DNA from: Mangifera indica
Lineage: Eukaryota; Streptophyta; Magnoliopsida; Sapindales; Anacardiaceae
Direction: 5' to 3'
NCBI RefSeq assembly: GCF_011075055.1
Contig: NC_058137.1
Span: 2,852,001-2,916,000 of the forward strand
Length of the DNA stretch: 64,000 bases
Position numbers and translations under genes: made by a program. Under the pieces are notes generated by a model. That model was given only the letters and a program-made list of their open reading frames with translations, had not been told where the DNA came from and did not search any database. Positions 12,754 through 23,439 of the stretch are shown piece by piece. Numbering within the stretch: position 1 is the first letter of the stretch; each line of letters starts with the position of its first letter.

Positions 12754-13400
12754 AATGATACAAAGAGTTGCTTGGGTGGCTCCATTTTCTGGCATCTTTT
12801 TGAGTTTTGAGGATTTACTGTGGTGCTTGATTTTGTATATGGTTTCTCTGGTAAATTCGGAACATGCCGCACACATTTTTTTCAAAACGATGTATGCTTG
12901 TTGTCTATATAAAAAGTTAAACAAAGCCAGTTGATAACCAATTTGCCATCCTGTTTTTATTTTGTTTATATTGTTCGAGATCATAATTTTTCCTGATTGT
13001 AATTCGATTAAGCCAACATATTTGAAACTCCCATCGACAAAACAGATGTCATCGAGGATGCGAAATAAATTTGGTTTGTGAAATAAGAGGATGTGTTTGG
13101 TAGATGGTCGGTATACTCTTTGAGCTTTTAGTTAAAACATTTATTAGTTATTGTCGGGATGTTCATAAATAAACAGAACTTTGGGACGAAGGACACTCTA
13201 ACTAAACAAGTTTTATGCAACTCTGTGTGAATGAGCTAAAACAGAGGGCTATGCCTGTTTTGGCACGCACGAATAGCGTAAACATAAGGATATTCTCAAC
13301 GAATAGCATAAGGATGACGGTTTCAGGAATATCAGTTACTGTAATTATACACGAAACAATCAAAGCCCGAAAGGGTGGACTGGTTCAAAAATTAGAGTTT
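12754..13400 (+). other. SYP71 3' UTR and downstream flank
   Basis: Follows the TGA at 12751-12753. An AATAAA at 13064-13069 is a plausible poly(A) signal. No other gene seen. Confidence 0.5.
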
Positions 13401-13404
13401 CTAT

Positions 13405-13700
13405 TAGGCTGAAGGACTTACTCCCACCCAAAGTTAGTTATATTCCCATGTTAATATTCTTTAATTATTTAAAATTTAAATATTTATATGTAAACGGTTA
13501 AAATTAATGACATCAATTAATATTATTTATTATTTTTTTTAAGTTTAAAAAATTAATAATTTTTTTTAGCATTAAATTTTGAAATATTACAAATTCTTCT
13601 AAAAGTTTTTTTGCTTTTCTCCCTCTATTTTTTCCAATGTTATCATTGGTTGATTTTTTATTCCCCTTTTATGGCATCTTCTCCTCATCTTTGTTATCAG
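13405..13700. repeat. family B element end
   Basis: Begins with TACTCCCACCCAAAGTTAGTTATATTCCCATG and continues into T-rich DNA with CTCCCTC, like the family B copies at 16.4, 20.9 and 22.6 kb. The other end is not recognisable. Confidence 0.35.
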
Positions 13701-14029
13701 ACAAAGACGTTTAATGATAAAGACAAACTTCTTATAGTGTTTTCAATAGTTAAAATGTATCAATTTAAAAATGTAATAAACCTTGGGCTAAATCCTTTGA
13801 CATTTCTATCAAGCACAAAACCCATCAACATGACCAAGAGCAGCTCGAAAACATTTCTATCAAATGGTTTTCTTTTTTGCCTCTCCTTTTTAATTATAGG
13901 ATTTGATAAGATGTGAGAGAAACTCAGCTCCAAAGCAACGTGAAATTAGGAATATATGAACTATAGCTTGCCAAAAGAAAATTTTGTGTGTGTGTATATA
14001 TATATATATTTATTTATTTATTTATTTAA

Positions 14030-14165
14030 TGAAATTATGTGTATAATTGATGTGTTACTATATAATTAAATATTACTTTATCTTTAATTTTTAATTATCC
14101 AATCAGATGGTGACATATCGTTATTTATGTATAAAATTATGTACATAATATTACTTTATTTTATA
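14030..14165. repeat. hairpin MITE remnant, family A
   Basis: Contains TAATTAAATATTACTTTATCTTTAATTTTTAATTATCCAATCAGATGG with complementary TATGTATAAAATTATGTACATAA arms. It sits just beyond the 3' end of the NAC gene. Confidence 0.5.
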
Positions 14166-14330
14166 AAACTAAAATAAACAAAAATATCAATCATGCTTAC
14201 AAATAATAATCATAATCATAATTAAATACGTATACCTATAATCTTCTTGATGAGTTCACCATATAACAATATATGTATCCATGCACAAATTTCCACACTT
14301 TACACTGTAATATACGAATATTTCTCAGCT

Positions 14331-14331
<1 letters not shown>

Positions 14332-14381
<50 letters not shown>
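14332..14381. repeat. (AT)n microsatellite in the NAC 3' flank
   Basis: About 24 TA dinucleotide repeats starting roughly 12 bases past the NAC stop codon, so probably inside the 3' UTR. Likely length-polymorphic. Confidence 0.9.
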
Positions 14382-14382
<1 letters not shown>

Positions 14383-14392
14383 CTTTTCGGTT

Positions 14393-16164
14393 TCAGTGAA
14401 GGCCAGACATGTTATGAAGCTGATCTTGAAATTGCATGATGGTGTTCCACTGATAATGGCTGACATTATAGTCACCCTCTGACTGGTCTGTTTCATTGAT
14501 GTTCATGTCAGCCGTGCTATCGTTACTTACAGATATTATAATTACCTCCTTTTCAACGTCTCTCGGATTAGCCATTTTCTTACTCTGTGGAGAATCATCT
14601 TCTAGCTCAGTTGTTTGCATATTGAGCTTTCTTTTCTGTGGGTTGAACAAGCTGTCAAAAGAAGAAACTGAAAATGGGGGGTTTAAACTTTCTTGAAAGC
14701 TTATGCATGATGCTGTAGTGCTGTCAACGTAAGGAAAATTATCCTGAGAGGCAAATATGTAAGGTATCATGGGGCAATCGTCGTATAGATGGCTTTTCAA
14801 ATTCTCCATTCTAGGGTTTGTACTCACAGGCCAGAGCTCATTCATTTTTGGGAGAAAGCTGGCTTCTTGATCACTTACAGGATCATATATATCCTCCCAA
14901 TTGGTCCTTGGGTTGCCGCAGATCTTTTGCCTCACTCTACACAACACCCAATCGTCCAACTACAATAGAACAAAATAATTATATCAGTAAATTTATGATT
15001 CAATATTCTCATTCAGATATCTCAATTTCTTAAATTTTACCACTAATTATAATTTGGTTGAATAAAAAGAGTAATTTAAATGACAATTTAGAAATATATT
15101 TAAATGATCATTAAAGATAAATTAAATATATTTAAAGTTATAATATAAGTAAATGGTTTGAAGGTTTATCAAAGTTTTGATATACTATATATTAATTAGG
15201 TTATTACTCTGAATCCAAGATAATATATCTTTATCTATTAAAAATTATCATTCAAGAGAGGTTTTAAAAATGAAAGACTAATTATTCTTATATAAGACAA
15301 TTTTACGAATTCAGATCATGATGTTATAAGTATTTCTATAATTTTTAAATATTTTAATTCAATATTTTATAATTTATGCATGAATCCTGTGAATTAGTAT
15401 TGTTTGAATGAATTTATGTTTGTTTATGTAAATTAAAACTCACATGAGCTACTAATCTGAAAAAGCCATGAATATAAAGTTAGATGAAACACTTTTGCAA
15501 AAAAAAAAAGGGGGATCAAGGTTCTTTTCTGATCTAAGCTCACCAGAGCTTTTGAGACTCTCATGAACCTTCTGTATGGAGTTAACTAAGTAGATATAAC
15601 TTACCCTCATGGAACCTTTCCGCTTTTGGGTCCAAGCCATGGTATCGAGTAATCGATATTCATGCATGATCCAGTCTGTCTTGAATCCTTTCGGAGGACG
15701 ACCTTTGTAAAACACAAGAGCTTTCTTGACTCCAATACTCTTGCTTCCACAAGAAGTAAGAATCGGTTTATCAGTCCCTGTAGCCTTCCAATAACCTGAA
15801 GCTGCAGCTCTATTAGGCCGAGCTCCGTTAGGGTATTTTCTGTCTCTGGGGGTGAAAAAATACCATTCATCCTCTCCAGACAACGCTTTCTCTACACAAA
15901 CAAACAAGATAGCATGAATATTTTTGCTAAAAAAAGGGAATAATATACTGAAATATATATGAATCAATATATACTTGGAAGATCCCATGGGTTATATTTA
16001 TATAAATTGATTTCAGCGATGATGGAAGCTGGAAGGGGAGTTGAAGTGACTTTATTTTTCAAATAATGAACGATGAGCTCTTCATCAGATGGGTAGAATC
16101 TGAAACCAGGAGGAAGACTTTGAATATCTGAGAGGGGTTGTTTCTCCATAGAAGGATTCAGCAT
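14393..16164 (-). CDS. NAC-domain transcription factor (NAP/NAM-related subgroup)
   Basis: Plant NAC transcription factor, DNA-binding in the nucleus. Three exons on the minus strand: 15975-16164, 15605-15891, 14393-14959; phases join to 347 aa. The NAC domain covers about 17-172: [19 protein letters not shown] (subdomain A), [19 protein letters not shown] (B/C), [20 protein letters not shown] (C), [20 protein letters not shown] and [10 protein letters not shown] (D), DDWVLCRV (E). YPSDEEL replaces the usual HPTDEEL. The C-terminal half is acidic and Ser/Asn-rich with no fixed motif, as expected for an activation region. The domain is closest, from memory, to the NAP/NAC2/NAC25 group linked to senescence and fruit or seed development. 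A second in-frame ATG lies five codons in. The exon 3 start codon is TTG (Leu), an internal codon. Confidence 0.93.
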
Positions 16165-16244
16165 TCTTCTTTAATAACAAGAGACAATGATATTATCGAG
16201 CTTATGGATTTAATTGTGGAGTACTGTGCAAAGTTAGCTAGATA

Positions 16245-16252
16245 TTATATAG
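16245..16252 (-). promoter_or_regulatory. TATA box of the NAC gene
   Basis: The minus strand reads CTATATAA about 80 bases upstream of the first ATG at 16164, which leaves room for a leader of roughly 50 bases. Confidence 0.55.
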
Positions 16253-16392
16253 GGCTCGATTTGTAAAAACAAAAATGGGCGTTATTACCGAATAATTAAT
16301 TAAATATTAATTTGTAATTTGGCGATTCTTCAAAAAATATTTTGTGTGAATTAATCTATGTTTGGACTAAATATTAAATCAATGCTCAAAGC

Positions 16393-17005
16393 ACTATATC
16401 ACACCCAAGGTATGCTTAAATGACAAAATTTTACCTATTAAATTTTAAAAAAATTATATCCATACAAATCATCCATTTTTTTTAATGAATTTCATTAACT
16501 TAAAGGGTAAAAAATGTTATTTTTCTATTTTCTATTTTTTTATTTCCCTCTATCTTTTCTATTTTTTCTTTTTAAATGTTTAGTAGATAAACCAAAATTT
16601 TTAAAAATATTAGGGGATAATAAAATTTTCATGGGCTTTTTTGGAAAATTAAAAAAGTTAGAGAGTTTTATTGAAATTTTAAAAAAATTTAATATGTCTC
16701 TTACTAGTTTAAAAATAATAGTTACACTTTAAAAATGATCAAAATACACTATTTTAAAATTAATTAGAATTTTAATATTTTTAAAAAATTTAAATTGTAA
16801 ATTTTTAAATTGATAAGGATATATTGTAAATTAGCCTATATTGAACATTAACAGAAGTTTTATAACTTTAATAAAGGGTAAAAAGAAAATATTTTTAGAC
16901 AAATCTAACAGATTCATTGACGGAAGTGGATGATGAATAAAAATTTGACTTTTTAAAACTAAAAGGGTGAAAAAAATTATTTCAACATACCTTGGGTGGG
17001 AAATA
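16393..17005. mobile_element. family B MITE with terminal inverted repeats
   Basis: The left end (CTATATCACACCCAAGGTAT) and the reverse complement of the right end (CTATTTCCCACCCAAGGTAT) match over about 30 bases with few differences, including the following GCTTAAATGA versus GTTGAAATAA. Total length is about 613 bp. The interior is T/A-rich without coding potential. I see no clear target-site duplication. Other family B ends occur at 13.4, 20.9 and 22.6 kb. Confidence 0.65.
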
Positions 17006-17304
17006 GTAATTTCCAACAAATTTAAACTAACAAATCTGAATTTCGGTGGGTGTATCATTGGATGCCGAAATTATATACGAATACAAATTAATAATTTTAG
17101 CAATTAAACCAATATGTATGCATGCATTTGTTCTCTAACTAATCTATATGGGATATACTTTAGTGGTTCTGGTATTAATTAGTTAATAACAATGCTTAAC
17201 AAATTCGATCGCCTCTCTAAGACCATTCACTTGTTTTCTATGGACCAATGATCTTAAAGAATATTTATTGAAATAGAATAATCGTCGTTCTAAATGATGA
17301 ATAA

Positions 17305-17470
17305 TGTTATGTATACATATTTTTTATATATAATCTGGATACACGATGATGTGTCATAATATGATTGAATATTATTTTATTTTTAATTCAGAATCATCTA
17401 ATAACATAATAATATATCATTTATATATATAAATTACATATAAAAAATATATACGTATAATTTTAAAACA
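17305..17470. repeat. hairpin MITE, family A
   Basis: Well-preserved copy: TATACATATTTTTTATATAT arm, core GATTGAATATTATTTTATTT, then ATAATATATCATTTATATAT and a complementary arm ending TATACGTATAATTTTA. Confidence 0.6.
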
Positions 17471-17479
17471 TTTTATATG

Positions 17480-20140
17480 TGTTTAACTATTTTCAATTGT
17501 CCATCGATCATTAATTGTAATATGGGTCAAGTCGACTTGTTGTGATGGGACCAAATCTAAGATAATGGTATTAGAAAAATCTGACAATATCTTTAAACTA
17601 TGCGATATAAGCTTTTTCAAAACATTGTATTCATTTATTTAAGAAAACATGTTTTGAAATTCCTTAAATTGAGTTTTTGTTTTGCAAGTTGGCGAATTAG
17701 GTGTTAATAGTGAGGCCGGCCTCTCATGTAATTCCAAGTGCAAGGAGTAACATTAACACCATATTTATTTAAGTAAAGCCGTTATTGCATGTCAACTACT
17801 TCTACATTTCAACATTAATTGAATATTATTAAGTAATTAATCAGATATTAAATTACATAATTAACAGCAACGGCATATAGAGTCAAATATTCTGCCTTTT
17901 GGACATAGCAACATGCAGTTGCTTTCATTAAAACGATGGCGAAGGGCCATTATTTTATATTTTCTAGTTTTTTTTATTTTTTTACTCAGAATTAAGCGAA
18001 GTAAAAACTCAAACTCAAGTCTTTTTTTTGAAAGTTTTAGTACTTCATCAATTTTGTTAACTCCTGGATCCAGTATCCGATATTATCTATATATCTATAT
18101 GAAAAATTCCAAGTAACTGCAGCAGAGGCAAGAAATTAATTGCAGAAAAAAACATAGTAGGAACACGGGAATCAGGATATAAAGAATCCTATACAGATTT
18201 TGTTGTTACTTGTATAAATTGCTGCAATGCCTTTATCTTGAAAATTCTAAGCTAGCTTAATGAACAAGAAAGAGACATGATACTATATACAATAGATTCC
18301 ATTTAATGTTTTTTCCAGCAATTTTCTGTCCCATCCTTGAGTCTCTTTCGAAACTATTATTCTTTCACAGCTCTAAGAGTGGTTGCCCTTGTACGCTAGT
18401 CACGTTTCTTGTAAAGCTTTTAACACATTCATAATAATAATAATAAAAAGGTCTTATTTTATGTATTCAAAGTATGTAAATGTAGGATTTTTACTTTGTT
18501 GAAATCAGATTATGGTTCAGTTAGGGTTGTTTTTCTGTTGATTTATAATCTTTGTCCGTTTTCGTTCAACAATATCTAATTCTAGTGCAGTAAAGATTGA
18601 ATATCAATTTGATGAAAACGATTTTCTCCTTCAACATCGTTTTCCTGCTTAATTGAGCCTTGGACCACTTTCACATGCAACTTCTCTTTCCTTTACCGCA
18701 ACTTTGCGACGCAAAGTCAGGTGATAACATTGCCTCAGCCTTGCCATGACTGACATGAGTCATGTGCTCACGTACATCTCTCTCATTGATTGGAACCACC
18801 TGTTGATTATCAGAGCTAGGGTAAAATAGTTGTCATAGAAAGTGTCCATTATGGTAATATTACTATGAGTTTGATAAACGTACAAGTATACACGAGATCA
18901 AATATAACTTTTGTTATGAATGTTTTTTGTTGTTATCTCTTATTCAATCGAAGATGTTAAGATTGTCTTGGCCCATTCCTAATAGTTATATTAATTGAAA
19001 TGTTGAACAAAATACTATTTTTAAACTATTTTGTTTTTCATATATAAATGGTCATTTTAAAATAAAAAGTTTGTTTATCCAAGTCCAAGTGTTGCAAAAA
19101 TTGTTTTCATTTCTTAAAATAAGTATAAAGACAATTAATATTGCTTAAGTGGAATAATGTTAGGAAATCATCAATAATAAGTTAATATTAATTAAGTTTT
19201 AATTTAATAAAATTGGATAAATATATACTCGAAAGAAAAATTATGATGGACTCAAAGTGATTATACTAAAATTAGCTCTGTCGACTGAGTCTATAAAATC
19301 AGAATTGATTTATTCAAGCCTAAACCTGTAAAAAAATTTTGGGTCCACATTTTATTCTTACTCATTCATGCCTCATATTTTTTGTCAAGATTTGATTTAT
19401 TAAATTAATTTGGGTTTTAGGCCTATTCAAATGTGTCCATATAACTTTAAAACTCTACAGAAGCATCCTTATAAACCCCTATAAGTTTGAAAACTTGACA
19501 AATACATTCCTGCTCACAACAAATTTTCTAGCCCGACAATTTAATAGACAATTTTTTTTTTTGCTTAGGTTCATCCAAGACCCAAATTTTATTTGATCTA
19601 AGACTAAATTTTTCAGGTGAAAAATCAGGCTTTAGGCTTTTCCAACTCAATTTGCAAGTCTAACTAGAATTGTTTATTATACTTCATAAATTATATAATA
19701 CAAGTTGAGTGTAACAATGTGGACTTTGGGCATTATTAAACCTATGATGAGATAGTCTAATTACCTATTACATACGAATTAAATAAAAATAAAAACACGA
19801 TTATTTTACTAATTGAAAATTATCATTTTAAAAGTCCCAAGATTGGAAGCCACTCAAAGAACTTCAAGGTTTCAAAAGTATGACACCATCAAACGAAATA
19901 TTTTTTCATTTTAAATTTAGTATTCTATGATATGTGTTTTAATAGTGGAATTGAATTAATTATATATTTCTTACTTTAATTGGATGGAAACAAACAACAT
20001 AACCATACATATGATTCAACTGATAAATAATAATTAATCGTTAGATTTTAGTTTGATTAATTCAACGAATTGATACCCATAAATTTTTAACATAGTAAGT
20101 TAAGAGTAGGTATTAATTAGACAAATGTTGTTCGTATATA
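17480..20140. other. intergenic DNA without a recognisable gene
   Basis: No supported ORF. A GC-richer stretch at about 18640-18800 stands out but encodes nothing recognisable. A segment near 19290-19660 shows weak inverted similarity between its ends (AAGCCTAAACCTG versus GCCTAAAGCCTG on the other strand) and may be another old nonautonomous element. Confidence 0.45.
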
Positions 20141-20248
20141 CTGAGGTTTCTCTTCTTATTTTCAGACAAGAGCGTCGAATCCTAAGAAGGTTTTGCAGGA
20201 TTTTGCTTGTAAGAGAAGGAACTGACCATGGAGGCTCCTCCTATAAAT
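20141..20248. repeat. duplicated fragment D, copy 1
   Basis: Contains ACAAGAGCGTCGAATCCTAA GAAGG preceded by GAGGTTTCTCTT and followed by CATGGAGGCT. The same order of words recurs at 21784-21873. Not identified as part of a known gene. Confidence 0.7.
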
Positions 20249-20254
20249 GGCATT

Positions 20255-20370
20255 CTAGTTGATTAACTGTGAGTTCAAGTTTGACCGCCAAGTTAATAAA
20301 AGTGGTAGAATTATAAAATTTTCTAAGAAAGGTCTAGGTTTCAACTGTTATGATCTCATAATTAGTAAAA
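20255..20370 (+). repeat. possible tRNA-derived SINE-like fragment
   Basis: AAAAGTGGTAGAA resembles a pol III A box and GGTCTAGGTTTCAACTG resembles a B box, about 35 bases apart. Similar to the 56.6 kb candidate. Weak call. Confidence 0.25.
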
Positions 20371-20704
20371 TTTTGAATTATTTAATATATTTATTATTAA
20401 TTCAATTATTCTATCTCAAATTTGACTTTTTTATCTCTCCGATTTGAATGTTTAAAAAGTTTGAATTATTTATTATTAATTCAATTATTCTATCTCAAAA
20501 TCTGTAATTTTACGATTAAATAATTACTTATTTATATAGTAATACATTATTTGTATATTCAAAAGTGTGTATTTATTTGAAACAATCACTTTAAAACTCA
20601 ATCTTATTTAGATTGGGATTCTAAGTCTAACTTTATCCTTTTTTATTTTTTAATGTCTCATAAATAACATAAGGAATACTTTATGTCAATTTAAATAATA
20701 AAAT

Positions 20705-20870
20705 TGAACAATAAAATTATGCTTATATAATTTTGAGTATGTAATTAAATATATAGATGATACGCCATTAAGGTAATTTTGAATTATGAATTAAATAACA
20801 CTCGATGATATGATGATATATTATTTAAATATATAATTGTATACTCAAAACTTTACGTACATAACATTGC
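20705..20870. repeat. hairpin MITE remnant, family A
   Basis: ATGCTTATATAATTTTGAGT arm, central GATGATATGATGATATATTA, and a complementary arm ATTGTATACTCAAAACTT. It ends immediately before the 26-bp direct repeat at 20871. Confidence 0.5.
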
Positions 20871-20896
20871 TCAAAATTGAACAACCATATTTTCAA

Positions 20897-21310
20897 TAGG
20901 CCAAAAGGCTTATTCCCACCCAAGGTATAGTGGAAACCCAGACTCCCACCTTTCAACTTTTAAAAACTCAAATATCCACTTATAAGCAAATTTTTGTTAA
21001 AAATTTTAGTTAAGGATAGGTGTAAAATCGTCATTTACTAAAAATTTTAAAAAATTAAAGTTTTATTATATTTTCCTCCCTAGGTTTAAAAATCTTACAA
21101 TTTTTCTCTCAACCCAAAGTTTGAAAAGTGATAAATACCCCCTAGAGTTTGTTCCTCTTTCTCCGACACCGATTTCTCCTCCCTCCTCTTTTATCTCTCC
21201 CTCTAGTTTCCCTCCCACCAAAGATAAAAACGAAATTATCTTCATCTTAAATAAAGATAAAGATGAACAGTCTTTATTTGAGACTCGTCATCTTCGTCTA
21301 AGACATATTT
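20897..21310. mobile_element. family B insertion flanked by 26-bp direct repeats
   Basis: A 414-bp segment starting AGGCTTATTCCCACCCAAGG, including CCTCCCTAGGTTTAAAAATC and a Pro/Ser-rich accidental ORF. It is bordered on both sides by TCAAAATTGAAYAACCATAT TTTCAA (20871-20896 and 21311-21336, 25 of 26 identical). The family B start is clear; the repeat length is unusual for a DNA transposon. Confidence 0.6.
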
Positions 21311-21333
21311 TCAAAATTGAATAACCATATTTT

Positions 21334-21517
21334 CAAAATCAGTGTGCCAGATAGTTTGTCCTGCTCTCCTGTTGATATGTTTAATGTGTATATGGAAATC
21401 TTATTAATAAAAGAATATTCATTGCAACATTATATTATGCACCCGACAGCTTCAATCCAAGTTAATAATGGCCACAGTGCAGCATCAAGCATCCAGAATA
21501 AGAAAGTATGTTAACAG
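21334..21517. repeat. duplicated fragment X, copy 1 (uninterrupted)
   Basis: Begins CAAAATCAGTGTGCCAGATA and ends near GTATGTTAACAG. It includes AAAAGAATATTCATTG, CCGACAGCTTCAATCCAAGT and AATGGCCACAGTGCAGCATC. The second copy lies at 22365-23430, split by insertions. Confidence 0.7.
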
Positions 21518-21783
21518 TTTTAATTTTGGCTCTACATGTTTAAGGCTCTAGGCTTGACATGAGCTTCCAACAGTCCAGCAACAATATTGACAAACGCTGT
21601 CTATTAGGGACGAAACGTTAGGAAAAATTCTCCTTCAAGGCACACTTAAAGGTTGTTTATTATGTATGCCGCAAGTTTCACGTGGCTGCAGTACTCTTCA
21701 AGTTCTTCTCTATCGGCTTTGCTTAATGCTCTTAACCTAACCTTCGCCATTGATAAGTTCAGCCACCATAAATGCTTCAAGTT

Positions 21784-21873
21784 CCGAGGTTTCTCTTTTC
21801 TCAGTCACAGACAAGAGCGTCGAATCCTAAGAAGGTTTGCGGAGGAGCTGGCCACGGAGGCTGCTTATACAAT
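21784..21873. repeat. duplicated fragment D, copy 2
   Basis: Shares ACAAGAGCGTCGAATCCTAA GAAGG and the flanking GAGGTTTCTCTT and GGAGGCT words with 20141-20248. The neighbouring DNA (21650-21780) is GC-richer and has open frames on both strands but no recognisable protein. Confidence 0.7.
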
Positions 21874-22415
21874 TGCTCAATCCACTTATTTTCAACTCCA
21901 TCTTATGTATGTATAATATTATTTTTTCTATTTAATTAATATTTTATTTTAGAAATAGTAATAAGTTTACGAAAATTCAATCTAATGTTATGAAGGAAAA
22001 CAAATCGAAACTATATTTCAAGTATAATTTTTTGAATAATTGGTTAGTTTTGGGGGAAATTATACAAAGTACTGAATCCAGATTGATTTTTCTCACTATT
22101 CTGCTATTTGGCCTTTTATTTAATATAATAATGTCACATTCAAAGCTCCAACGAGATCATGAGCCTCTAGGTCTTCTGATCAATCAAAAAGAAACCTTGA
22201 AGTTGAGTGATTAGTTACAATAATTTTGGGCATCATGACCGAAGAAAATACAAAATATATTATTTATTTAAGAAATGTTTATATAATTTATGTTGGCGAA
22301 AATTCAGATGCTGAAAAACCCAATTCAATTGAGAAAAAAAAAAAAAAAAAAAAGGAATCGTCTTCAAAATCAATCTGCCAGATAATTCCCTTGTATTTGT
22401 CGTGTATCTACAATT

Positions 22416-22580
22416 AAACTATATACATAATTTTTATACGTAATTTTATGTATAAACTATAATCTATCTCTTTGTAAATGAGTATTGATTTATTTTTAAT
22501 TTTTAATTATTTAATGACAAAATAATACACTATTATTTGTATATAAAATTCAACATAAAATTGTACTCATATTATTACTC
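22416..22580. repeat. hairpin MITE, family A, inside fragment X copy 2
   Basis: Arms TATACATAATTTTTATACGT and ACATAAAATTGTACTCATAT around ATTGATTTATTTTTAATTTT. Its insertion separates the two halves of fragment X. Confidence 0.5.
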
Positions 22581-22596
22581 TTTTTAAATAGGTTAA

Positions 22597-23240
22597 ATGG
22601 TTATTTCCCACCCAAGATTTGATGAAAAAATTTCCCCCACTTTAAGTTTTTAAAAATTATTTTTTTACCCGTTTAAATAAATTTAAAGAACCTTCAAAAG
22701 TAAATAACACTTTGACTCTAAAATTTTATTGATTATATTTTTTTACCTCTAATTCATATTAATTTTAATTAAAAACAATAAAAAAATTTAAATTAATTGT
22801 CATCGATAACTTCAAAAATCTCACTGATTGATGCAATTCTCTACTAAATATGCATATGCTGGTGCTATTTCGATTGAAAATTTGAAATAACACCAATCAA
22901 TACAATTCTCGACTAAAATTGCACTGATTTGATATAATTTTATTCTAAATTACACTAAGAGGTGTGATTTTAATAAAAAATTACATTGATCAATGTGATT
23001 TTTAACTTTGATGATGATGAAAGTCATTTGCACCAATTAAATTTTAAATTTATTTAAAAATAAAAATATAGAGAAAAGGTATTTAAAATTAGAGTGTAAT
23101 TTGTTTACATTACTAAATGTATAAATAATATTAATCTTATTATAATTTTTAAATAAAATGATATAATATTTTTTAATTATTAAAATTAATAATTAATTTT
23201 AATAAATAAGTAAAAAAATAAATTTTTTCAAACCTATATA
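22597..23240. repeat. family B element, inside fragment X copy 2
   Basis: Starts GGTTATTTCCCACCCAAGAT TTGATGAAAAAATTTCCCCC. The right end near 23225-23240 has a weak inverted match (reverse complement GGTTTGAAAAAATTTA). It includes short internal direct repeats around ACACCAATCAATACAATT and CATTGATCAATGTGATTT. Confidence 0.45.
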
Positions 23241-23439
23241 TTGAAAATACGTGACTTTATCAAACCTTGCTGGGGAATCGGTCAATTGGCCATTTAAATA
23301 TCTACATCAACCTCTTATTTTAAAAAAGAATATTCATGGCGACACTATGTTACACACCGACAGCTTCAAGCAAGTTAATCGTGGCCACAATTATTCAGCA
23401 TCATCCATAATAGAAATTATATTAACACCAAATTGAGAG

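Larger units (their letters stand above)
22365..23430. repeat. duplicated fragment X, copy 2, split by nested MITEs
   Basis: The left part (CAAAATCAATCTGCCAGATA, from 22365) and right part (AAAAAGAATATTCATGGCGA to about 23430) correspond to the continuous copy at 21334-21517. The 800 or so bases between hold a family A MITE and a family B element. Confidence 0.65.

Noticed and set aside
21121..21324. Pro/Ser-rich 67-codon ORF
   Set aside because: Lies inside the family B insertion; composition is typical of such repeats, not of a gene.
21653..21916. 87-codon plus-strand ORF and an overlapping minus-strand frame of about 50 codons
   Set aside because: No recognisable domain or splice structure; lies in duplicated repeat DNA. 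Kept only as a finding about fragment D.
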